From NCBI GenBank assembly GCA_017620875.1, contig JAGAUH010000122.1, forward strand, positions 1-7,879: a stretch of DNA of 7,879 nt, written 5' to 3'. Both the position numbers and the translations under genes were made by a program. The stretch is from Clostridia bacterium. Lineage in GTDB: Bacteria > Bacillota > Clostridia > Christensenellales > Borkfalkiaceae. Shown piece after piece: positions 1-5,984 of this stretch (position 1 is its first letter; every line of letters starts with the position of its first letter). The notes beneath the pieces are model-generated. The model saw only the letters and a program-made list of their open reading frames with translations. It did not search any database and was not told where the DNA came from.

Positions 1-302
1 GCAAATAATTCTCTATCTACTGCTAAAGCGTTGCCTGCGGGAACTTTTGTACTGTCGGCAACGTCTATAACGAAACTGCCTAAAAGCCTAAGTTCTTCTT
101 TTAAAAGTCCGCAAGCGTTAGTGTTATAATCGTTACCCTTTAAAGAGTTGCTACAAACTAGTTCGCCGTAGTTTTTGTTGCTATGCGCGGGGGTAAAATT
201 GTCGGGTTTAAGGTCGTATAGCCTAACTTTATATCCTTTTTTTGCTAGATATATACTCGCTTCTGCCCCGGCAAGCCCACCGCCTATTATATTTATTATC
301 AT
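1..302 (-). CDS. trmFO: TrmFO, folate-dependent tRNA m5U54 methyltransferase (5' part only)
   Basis: The first 100 residues are present; the rest lies beyond the left edge. The protein opens with MIINIIGGGLAGAEAS, a Rossmann FAD-binding GxGxxGxE motif. It continues with the family signature around residues 40-60 (TPAHSN..., ELVCSNSL with the conserved cysteine), then GLLKEELR and VPAGNALAVDR near the edge. Known family role: a cytosolic flavoenzyme using methylenetetrahydrofolate and FADH2 to make 5-methyluridine at position 54 of the tRNA T-loop. The start ATG overlaps the topA stop in an ATGA tetranucleotide (299-302), and only a weak purine stretch (AAGAAGAAAA) precedes it, so translation is probably coupled to topA. 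In many Bacillota this gene (formerly gid) follows topA, which supports the call. If the in-frame stop in topA is real, ribosomes reaching this coupled start would be fewer. Confidence 0.95.
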   Translation of the reverse strand, partial: MIINIIGGGLAGAEASIYLAKKGYKVRLYDLKPDNFTPAHSNKNYGELVCSNSLKGNDYNTNACGLLKEELRLLGSFVIDVADSTKVPAGNALAVDRELF

Positions 303-1759
303 TTTTCTTCTTGACCTATTGGACTATAAGCGCAGTCTTTTGCACTACATTTTATATTTCTGTTTTTATCGTATACGAGCGGTTTGCCACACTTAGGACA
401 ATTTTCTCCCGTAGGCTCGTCCAAACTCATAAACTTACAGTTAGGAAAATCGCTACAACCGTAAAAATCTTTACCGCCCTTAGACTTCATTTTTTTGGTA
501 GGCTTTTTACAAATTGGACAAACGCCCACTAATTGCACTTCTACCAAACTCTTAGTAGTTTTACATTTGCTACAAGATAAATACTTGCCAAACTTTCCGT
601 TTTTAAGCAGTAAAAACTCTCCGCATTTTTCGCATTTTTGGTCGCTCTTTTCTTCGTTGGTAGAACGGATATTAGAGCATTTTGGATAGTTAGAACAAGC
701 CAAAAATTCCCCGTACTTACCATTTTTTATTGCCATAAACGCACCGCATTTTTCACATTTTTCTTGACTTAAAACTATGTTTTCGCTACGCATATTAGAG
801 CAACTAGGATAGTTAGAACAAGCAAGATATTTACCAAATTTACCCGTTCTTCTAACCATAAATTGTCCACATTTTTCGCAAGGGATATCGGTTAGTTCGT
901 CGCCGTCTCTACTAGCCTTTATTAATTGAGTGGCAAACGGTGGATAAAACTCGCCTATAAGCATTTTCCAATCTTTTCCGCCGTTTTCTATATCGTCTAG
1001 TTTGTCTTCCATACTAGCGGTAAAGCCAATATCCATAATCTCTGGGAAAAACTTAACTAAAATATCCGTCATTTGGTAAGCAATTTCGTTAGGAACGATA
1101 TTTTTACCTTCTTTTTTAACGTATTTTCTACCCGATAACACGCCTAAAATAGACGCGTAGGTACTAGGTCTACCAATACCTTTATCTTCCATAGTTTTTA
1201 CTAGAGTACTATCGGTATATCTAACGGGTGGTTTAGTAAACTTTTGCTCGGATAAAATATCCTTTAAAGTTAAACTATCCCCTTCTTTACAGTCTGGTAA
1301 AATTTTGCTATCTTCTTCTTCCGAAACGGTGTTGCCGTAAACTACAGTATAGCCTGCAAACATAGGCACTTTTCCGCTAGCCCTTAAACCGTATTCGCCA
1401 CTTTCGATATTAACGACAACGTTGTCGTATTTAGCATCTGCCATTTGAGACGCTACGAACCTATCGTAAATTAGTTTGTATAGTTTATAGTGCTTTGCAT
1501 CTAATAATTTTTTAACTTTATCCGGCGTACGATTTATATCTATTGGTCTAATAGCCTCGTGCGCGTCTTGTGCGGATTTTTTGCTTTTATAAAAGTTAGG
1601 CTTTGCAGGAACGTAATCTTTTCCGTAAGTGGCTTCTATATAAGCAAGCGCTTTGTTTTGTGCGTCTACCGAAACCCTTGTAGAGTCGGTTCTTATATAA
1701 GTTACCAACGCTAAATGACCTTCGTCGGTTTCCAGACCTTCGTAAAGGTGTTGCGCTAG
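299..1759 (-). CDS. topA: TopA C-terminal fragment: catalytic Tyr domain and five zinc ribbons
   Basis: This is the open frame after the internal stop, 486 residues. It lacks a good start: the first plausible one is TTG at 1706-1708, with GAAGG 10 nt upstream, directly before VTYIRTDSTRVS. In full-length numbering Tyr294 of TYIRTDS is the catalytic nucleophile. Later conserved blocks are AQDAHEAIRP, YKLIYDRFVASQM, PPVRYTDSTLVKTMEDKGIG and GRPSTYASIL, then FFPEIMDIGFTASMEDKLDDI. From about residue 567 to 749 come five Cys4 zinc ribbons (coding 880 to 332), each of the form CxxC...CxnC; the third has shortened second-half spacing (CSKC). E. coli TopA has three zinc modules, so five is a long tail. 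The ribbons should bind single-stranded DNA and, in some species, RNA polymerase. Confidence 0.8.
   Translation of the reverse strand, partial: LAQHLYEGLETDEGHLALVTYIRTDSTRVSVDAQNKALAYIEATYGKDYVPAKPNFYKSKKSAQDAHEAIRPIDINRTPDKVKKLLDAKHYKLYKLIYDRFVASQMADAKYDNVVVNIESGEYGLRASGKVPMFAGYTVVYGNTVSEEEDSKILPDCKEGDSLTLKDILSEQKFTKPPVRYTDSTLVKTMEDKGIGRPSTYASILGVLSGRKYVKKEGKNIVPNEIAYQMTDILVKFFPEIMDIGFTASMEDKLDDIENGGKDWKMLIGEFYPPFATQLIKASRDGDELTDIPCEKCGQFMVRRTGKFGKYLACSNYPSCSNMRSENIVLSQEKCEKCGAFMAIKNGKYGEFLACSNYPKCSNIRSTNEEKSDQKCEKCGEFLLLKNGKFGKYLSCSKCKTTKSLVEVQLVGVCPICKKPTKKMKSKGGKDFYGCSDFPNCKFMSLDEPTGENCPKCGKPLVYDKNRNIKCSAKDCAYSPIGQEEK
669..823 (-). repeat. Near-identical 32-nt repeats inside adjacent topA zinc ribbons
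   Basis: Positions 669-700 and 792-823 match at 29 of 32 bases, with mismatches only at repeat positions 12, 13 and 15. They are 123 nt (41 codons) apart and in the same reading frame. They encode the second half of zinc ribbons 2 and 1, LACSNYP followed by KC or SC, SNIRS or SNMRS. The first halves (CEKCGxFM...NGK/GK.G) are also alike in ribbons 1-3. This looks like module duplication that is recent or kept similar by gene conversion. Confidence 0.8.
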
Positions 1760-2578
1760 TTACATAACTTGAGGCGAAGTTAAATTTAGTTTACTAGTTG
1801 CATCTTGTTGCAAAGTAGAAGTTGTAAAAGGTGGCAACGCGTGTACGCTTTGTACGGTACGCTTAACTTCTTTTACGATATGCGGATTGGTTTTTAAAAC
1901 GTTTAAAACTTCGTCTGATTCTTCCTTATTGCTAGGCTTAAACTTTTTGCCGTTTTTATCCGTTAAAAGTCCTTTAAAATCTACCTTTTCGCCTTTATAT
2001 AAAGCCGAAACCGTCCAATATTCTTGCGGAATAAAGGCTTCGATTTCTCTTTCTCTATCGACAACTAGTTTTAGCGTTACGGACTGAACTCTACCAGCCG
2101 ATAATCCGTCTTTTATTTTTTTGCATAAAAACGGACTTAGTTTATAACCAACTAGCCTATCCATAACCCTACGGGCTTGTTGAGAATCTACCAAGTTATA
2201 GTTTATATCTCTAGGATTTGCTATTGCCTTTTTTATGGCAGGGGCAGAAATTTCGTTAAACTCTATCCTTACCGCCTTGTTTTTTATGCCTAAAACTTCT
2301 TGCAAGTGCCAACTAATGGCTTCCCCTTCTCTATCCGGGTCGGTTGCGAGATATATTTTTTCGGCTTTGTCCGACATATCTTTTAATTTTTTAATGGTGG
2401 TTTTTTTGTCGGCAGAAATAGTGTAATTAGGCTCGTAATTGTTATCTATATCAACGCCTAATCTTTTTTCCGGCAAGTCTCTTATGTGACCGCCACTTGC
2501 GCTCACCCTATAACTTCCACCTAAATATTTTTCGATTGTCTTTGCCTTTGATGGTGATTCTACTATAACTAATTCCAT
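1760..2578 (-). CDS. topA: TopA N-terminal fragment: Toprim domain and start of the gate domains (272 aa)
   Basis: This is the open part upstream of the internal stop. Residues 1-115 form the Toprim domain: Glu7 in VESPSKAKTI, and the metal-binding triad Asp80, Asp82, Glu84 in ATDPDREGEAISWH. The topoisomerase core then begins, with QARRVMDRLVGYKLSP (about 134-149) and LSAGRVQSVTLKLVVDRERE (about 159-178), which bind the DNA strand and line the active site. The fragment ends with FTTSTLQQDATSKLN followed by TSPQVM and TAA. The nucleophilic tyrosine is not in it, so on its own it should not cleave DNA. It could act only with the downstream half, as an intact readthrough product or a reassembled pair. 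That is inference; no split TopA of this layout is known to me. Confidence 0.85.
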   Translation of the reverse strand: MELVIVESPSKAKTIEKYLGGSYRVSASGGHIRDLPEKRLGVDIDNNYEPNYTISADKKTTIKKLKDMSDKAEKIYLATDPDREGEAISWHLQEVLGIKNKAVRIEFNEISAPAIKKAIANPRDINYNLVDSQQARRVMDRLVGYKLSPFLCKKIKDGLSAGRVQSVTLKLVVDREREIEAFIPQEYWTVSALYKGEKVDFKGLLTDKNGKKFKPSNKEESDEVLNVLKTNPHIVKEVKRTVQSVHALPPFTTSTLQQDATSKLNLTSPQVM

Positions 2579-2591
2579 GTTGCCTCTCTTT

Positions 2592-3623
2592 TTAAAATTT
2601 TGTTAAAGCGTAAGTCGTTGCTCCGCTTTTTATAATATAATCCTTTATCTCTAAGGTTACTAATATTTGCAAAACTTCTTGTACTGAAAGATTGCTTTGC
2701 TCTATTATAAAATCTTCTTGCGTGGTGCCTTGTTCTATTAGTGATAAAACTATTTTTTCTTGCTCGGTTAAACTAGGTCTACTATTTTCCACTTTAACCA
2801 AATCTTGCAATTTGTTTACTAATATCGCGCCGTTTTTTATTTCTTCGTTGCAAAGTTCTCCACTAGGCTCGCCAATGGTATAAGGTAAAGCGTATAAGGT
2901 TTTATAATTTTGCTTTGCAAACTCTACCGTGTATCTAACCCCGCTTTTTTCCGAACCGCTAATTAAAAGCATTTCTTGACAAAGCACGGCAATAAGCCTA
3001 TTTCTATCTATAAACTGATAGCCTTTTTGCAAGTGCGTCGGATAATATTCGGTAATTATCAATCCGTTTTGGGCAATGGTAAAAAGTTCTTTATTGTTAA
3101 AAGACTTTTCTATTCCGCCACCTAAAAAACAAATGGTGTTTTGCCCCATTGTAGAAGAAAGTATTTCTTGCTCTACCCCTTCGGTATTGCCACAAATAAT
3201 AACCCTATTTTGCGCCACTTGTTTAACTAGTAAAGAAACGAATTTTAACACTTGTGGCAAGGTTTTTCTGCTACCTACTACCGACAAACTATCTTGGCTT
3301 TGCAGTAAAGTGGTATCCCCTAGACAATATAGGCAAAGCGGATAATCTTCTAACTGCCAAAACGCGTCCGGATAGTTTTCGTCTAAATAAGTAATTACGG
3401 TATATTTAGATATTTCTTGCTCTACTTTTTGTAGATTTTCTCTCGTTAAAAATTCTATTACCCTGTCTATTTTATCAATATTTGGTAAACTGAGTAAAAA
3501 CTCTTTATCTAAAATATCGCTTATATTATTTGCGTTTTTTAAAATTTCTCTCTTTTGATTATAACTTAAAAATGCTAAACTGTCTAATAATATTAGGGCT
3601 AAAGTATCAATATTTTCTTTCAT
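2592..3623 (-). CDS. dprA: Divergent DprA/Smf, DNA-processing protein (ssDNA and RecA loader)
   Basis: The protein has 343 residues, a usual DprA length. The known role of the family is to bind incoming single-stranded DNA during natural transformation, protect it and load RecA. The Rossmann-like core is at about 93-270, and a winged-helix domain is at about 284-343 (SLTEQEKIVLSLIEQG...). Conserved anchors are VVGSR (115-119), TEYYP (191-195), DRNRLIAVL (206-214) and NGAILV near 264-269. Several signature motifs are altered: the usual SGLAxGID reads CGNTEGVE (144-151), the GxGLD turn reads GGGIE, and the EAxxxSGSLxTA block reads SGSEKSGVRYTVEFA. The ATG at 3623 lies inside the end of comM (17-nt overlap) with AAAGGA 4 nt before it, which fixes the start. 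Context between comM and topA is standard for Bacillota. It is probably a true DprA ortholog, though fast-evolving; whether it still loads RecA is unclear. Confidence 0.88.
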   Translation of the reverse strand: MKENIDTLALILLDSLAFLSYNQKREILKNANNISDILDKEFLLSLPNIDKIDRVIEFLTRENLQKVEQEISKYTVITYLDENYPDAFWQLEDYPLCLYCLGDTTLLQSQDSLSVVGSRKTLPQVLKFVSLLVKQVAQNRVIICGNTEGVEQEILSSTMGQNTICFLGGGIEKSFNNKELFTIAQNGLIITEYYPTHLQKGYQFIDRNRLIAVLCQEMLLISGSEKSGVRYTVEFAKQNYKTLYALPYTIGEPSGELCNEEIKNGAILVNKLQDLVKVENSRPSLTEQEKIVLSLIEQGTTQEDFIIEQSNLSVQEVLQILVTLEIKDYIIKSGATTYALTKF

Positions 3624-5139
3624 TAGTTCCTTTGCTACGATAACTGCACGCTTCTATTAGGTGCTTTGGCAAAATATCTTCGCTAAACTCCATATCGGCA
3701 ATGGTACGAGCAACCTTTAAAATACGGTTTCTTGCCCTTGCAGTTAAATTATTTTTTTCGTAATAAGCCTTTAAAACTTCGTCGCACTCTTTAGACAGTT
3801 TACAATATTTTTTTATGTGTACTTCGCTCATTTGAGCGTTGGTTGTTATTTTATCCCCTTCAAACCTTTCTTGTTGCAAAGTCCTTACTCTATTTACTCT
3901 CTTTCTTACGAGTTCGGATTTTTCTTCTAGTTTATCACTAGATAAATCTTCGTACTTAACGCCTTCGATATCTAGTTGTATATCTATTCTGTCAAGTAAC
4001 GGAGCGGACAATTTAGAACGATATTTTATTATACTAGAAGTGCTACAATTACAAATTGCCCCTTTAGTGCCTAAATTTCCACAAGGGCAAGGGTTCATAC
4101 TTCCGCAAAGCATAAAACTTGCGGGATAGGTTGCGTATAGTTTTGCCCTTGCAACGCTAATTTGCCTATCTTCTAACGGTTGACGCAAACACTCTAAAAC
4201 GTTGCGTGGATACTCTGCCATTTCGTCCATATATAACACGCCGTTATGCGCTAAAGATATTATACCGGGTTTAGCATCTTGTCCGCCACCTGCCAACGCT
4301 ATTATGGTTGCGGTGTGGTGAGGTGTCATAAAAGGTCTAGTTGCAACTATCCCCTTTTCTCTAGAAAGTTTGCCCGCTACCGAGTGTATTTCGGTTGTTT
4401 CTAGGGCTTCTTCCATAGTCATTTTTGGCATAATAGAAGGTATGCACTTTGCTAACATAGTTTTACCCGAACCGGGTGAGCCTACCATAAGCAAATTGTG
4501 TCCGCCACTAACGGCAATTTCTAACGCCCTTTTTGCTTTATATTGTCCTTTTACGTAGCAAAGGTCATACTCAAATTTTTCTTGCTCTGAAAAAACCTTA
4601 TCTACGTTGCTTTCTATATATTTTATTTCTTGCTCGCCTTTAAATATCCTTACTACCTCGGCAAGGTTTTCTACCGCGATAGTTTCCGCGCCTTGTATGT
4701 AAGATGCTTCTTGCGCGTTTTCTTTTGGGATAATAAATTTGGTTTTTCCCCCTTTTACGGCGGAAATCATAATAGACATAATGCCGTCTAGCGGTCTAAT
4801 AAGTCCGTCTAGTCCTAATTCGCCAATAATAACGTAGTCTTCTGCAAATTTAAGGTCTTCTATTTCGGCTCTAAGGATACTTAATGCAATAACCAAATCG
4901 AAATAAGCGCCTTCCTTTTTTAAATCGGCAGGAGCAAGGTTTACGGTAATTGCCTTGTTAGGAAAAATAAACCCACTATTTTTTATTGCCGACCTAACGC
5001 GCTCTTTACTTTCTTTTACGGCGGCGTCTGGCAAACCTACTATATCAAACTTAGGAAGTCCGTTATGTATATCAACTTCTACTTCTACCTGTATTCCGTC
5101 TAGTCCGTTTAAGGCAAAACTTATTCCTTTAGCAAACAT
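3607..5139 (-). CDS. comM: ComM/YifB family AAA+ ATPase (Mg-chelatase-like)
   Basis: The protein has 510 residues, full length for the family. The N-terminal domain (about 1-170) has the typical IQVEVEVDIHNGLPKFDIVG stretch and the LPDAAVKESKERVRSAIKNS block. The AAA+ domain follows with Walker A GSPGSGKT (220-227) and Walker B LYMDE (302-306). Next is the Cys motif NPCPCG (349-354) with a second pair, CNC (363-365), and then LSAPLLDRIDI. The C-terminal Mg_chelatase_C-like helices run to about 505. Despite the chelatase name, family members studied in Gram-negative bacteria are hexameric helicases that promote branch migration during transformation; the role in Bacillota is less clear. ATG 5139 has a strong AAGGGGA site 5 nt upstream and a good promoter further up. 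It is the first gene of the comM-dprA-topA-trmFO operon, and its TGA stop lies 17 nt inside dprA, which suggests coupling. Confidence 0.95.
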   Translation of the reverse strand: MFAKGISFALNGLDGIQVEVEVDIHNGLPKFDIVGLPDAAVKESKERVRSAIKNSGFIFPNKAITVNLAPADLKKEGAYFDLVIALSILRAEIEDLKFAEDYVIIGELGLDGLIRPLDGIMSIMISAVKGGKTKFIIPKENAQEASYIQGAETIAVENLAEVVRIFKGEQEIKYIESNVDKVFSEQEKFEYDLCYVKGQYKAKRALEIAVSGGHNLLMVGSPGSGKTMLAKCIPSIMPKMTMEEALETTEIHSVAGKLSREKGIVATRPFMTPHHTATIIALAGGGQDAKPGIISLAHNGVLYMDEMAEYPRNVLECLRQPLEDRQISVARAKLYATYPASFMLCGSMNPCPCGNLGTKGAICNCSTSSIIKYRSKLSAPLLDRIDIQLDIEGVKYEDLSSDKLEEKSELVRKRVNRVRTLQQERFEGDKITTNAQMSEVHIKKYCKLSKECDEVLKAYYEKNNLTARARNRILKVARTIADMEFSEDILPKHLIEACSYRSKGTNERKY

Positions 5140-5186
5140 GGTTATCCCCTTTTTCGTTATATATATTATGTCGCAAGAAATTCTGC

Positions 5187-5215
5187 AATATATAGTATAG
5201 CACTTTTTTTGTCAA
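5187..5215 (-). promoter_or_regulatory. Sigma-A type promoter of the comM-dprA-topA-trmFO operon
   Basis: On the minus strand the -35 box is TTGACA (5215-5210, perfect consensus), the spacer is 17 bp and the -10 box is TATATT (5192-5187). Transcription should start near 5180, giving a leader of about 40 nt that contains the AAGGGGA site of comM. The region just around the -10 is a TATA-rich run, so an overlapping TATACT could compete, but its spacing from TTGACA would be too short. Confidence 0.75.
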
Positions 5216-5255
5216 TTGGATAGGCTTTTTTAAAATTATTTTATTTTTTTATATC

Positions 5256-5269
5256 TTTACTAAAGTAAA
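5256..5269. promoter_or_regulatory. 14-bp dyad between the divergent promoters, possible operator
   Basis: TTTACTAAAGTAAA is a perfect 6+2+6 inverted repeat. It ends 12 bp before the -35 box of ung and 40 bp from the -35 of comM. Its place suits a dimeric regulator or an UP-like element. The surrounding 66 bp are very AT-rich, so chance is a real alternative, and I recognise no regulator for it. Confidence 0.25.
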
Positions 5270-5281
5270 AAAATTTAAAAT

Positions 5282-5310
5282 TTGACAAAATATTTTTTTT
5301 ATACTATACT
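5282..5310 (+). promoter_or_regulatory. Sigma-A type promoter of ung
   Basis: The -35 box is TTGACA (5282-5287, perfect), the spacer is 17 bp, mostly A/T, and the -10 box is TATACT (5305-5310). The expected transcription start, 6-8 nt after the -10, falls at about 5316-5318, on or next to the ATG of ung at 5318. The TTG of the -35 box is in frame with ung but is promoter sequence, not a start codon. Confidence 0.8.
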
Positions 5311-5317
5311 ATTTGGT

Positions 5318-5974
5318 ATGGTTAAGTTAAATAACGATTGGGACGAAAAATTAAAAAATTTGTTTGATAGCGAGTTATATTTGGGTATAAGAGAGTTTTT
5401 AAAAAAGGAATATTTTACCCAAACCGTGTACCCGCCTATGAGCGATTTATTTAATTGCTTTAAATTTACGCCTTTTAATAAAGTTAAGGTGGTAATACTT
5501 GGTCAAGACCCTTACCACAACCCTGGGCAAGCCCACGGATTATGCTTTTCGGTAAAAATATCACCTTTTCCACCGTCTTTAAAAAACATATTTAAAGAAA
5601 TATCTAACGAGTTTAACACGCCCGTTAGAACAAACGGGGATTTAACCGATTGGGCAGAGCAAGGCGTTTTACTACTTAACACTTCTTTATCGGTAAGGAA
5701 AAACCAAGCAAACTCTCATAGTAATTGCGGTTGGCAAACCTTTACCGACGAAGTTATTAAAATTTTAAACAATAGCCCTAACCCTATCGTATATCTTCTT
5801 TGGGGTGGCAATGCAAGGAGCAAGAAAAAATTAATAACAAATAAAAACCATTTGGTATTAGAATCTGCTCACCCTAGTCCCCTATCTGCCTACGCAGGAT
5901 TTTTTGGCAACAACCACTTTAAAAAATGTAACGAATTTTTAATAAAAAACAATTTAGAACCTATTAAATGGTAA
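5318..5974 (+). CDS. ung: Family 1 uracil-DNA glycosylase, Ung
   Basis: The enzyme removes uracil from DNA and starts base excision repair in the cytosol. The 218 residues carry the full family 1 set. The water-activating loop is GQDPYH (62-67, Asp64 catalytic), followed by QAHGLCFSV. PPSLKN (85-90) is the proline-rich loop, LLLNTSLSV (118-126) the uracil-recognition strand, and HPSPLSAYAGFFG (185-197, His185) the minor-groove loop. The start MVKLNNDWDEKL matches the usual N-terminus before the NDWD motif. A longer in-frame reading from TTG at 5282 would begin inside the -35 box, so I reject it. No Shine-Dalgarno precedes ATG 5318, and the promoter predicts almost no leader, so translation may be leaderless. 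The acyltransferase gene begins 10 nt after the TAA and is probably co-transcribed, with no evident functional link. Confidence 0.96.
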   Translation: MVKLNNDWDEKLKNLFDSELYLGIREFLKKEYFTQTVYPPMSDLFNCFKFTPFNKVKVVILGQDPYHNPGQAHGLCFSVKISPFPPSLKNIFKEISNEFNTPVRTNGDLTDWAEQGVLLLNTSLSVRKNQANSHSNCGWQTFTDEVIKILNNSPNPIVYLLWGGNARSKKKLITNKNHLVLESAHPSPLSAYAGFFGNNHFKKCNEFLIKNNLEPIKW

Positions 5975-5984
5975 AAGGAATTTT

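Larger units (their letters stand above)
299..2578 (-). pseudogene. topA: topA, DNA topoisomerase I, interrupted by an in-frame TAA at codon 273
   Basis: Read through the stop, this is a complete type IA topoisomerase of 759 codons plus a final TGA. It would relax negative supercoils through a transient 5'-phosphotyrosine link. The same frame runs unbroken before and after TAA at 1760-1762, and the residues flanking it (SPQVM, stop, LAQHLYEGL) match the family block usually written KTMxxAQxLYEG. No residue is missing or extra, so the change is one codon; CAA (Gln) to TAA is the simplest source. TAA ends dprA, ung, the acyltransferase gene and mntP in this window, so recoding of TAA is unlikely. 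The gene starts at ATG 2578 with GAGAGG 4 nt upstream, 13 nt after dprA. TopA is usually essential or nearly so, which makes a sequencing or assembly error, a strain polymorphism, readthrough or a working split protein all possible. I call it interrupted, not proven dead: outside this codon the motifs look intact. Confidence 0.75.

Noticed and set aside
175..532. Plus-strand open frames opposite trmFO and the end of topA
   Set aside because: They are antisense to well-supported genes, have no family features and no ribosome sites.
541..723. A 60-residue minus-strand open frame inside the topA zinc-ribbon region
   Set aside because: It is an out-of-frame reading of the zinc-ribbon repeats and has no independent support.
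1709..1762. A frameshift or small intervening element in topA
   Set aside because: Both halves are in the same frame and the 17 codons between the TAA and the TTG encode the expected LAQHLYEGL block, so only one codon is wrong.
1760..1762. An alternative genetic code in which TAA is sense
   Set aside because: TAA ends dprA, ung, the acyltransferase gene and mntP at the expected family lengths.
5282..5317. A TTG start for ung giving 12 more residues (MTKYFFYTILFG)
   Set aside because: The TTG is the first half of a perfect TTGACA -35 box and the extension covers the whole promoter; the homologous N-terminus begins at ATG 5318.
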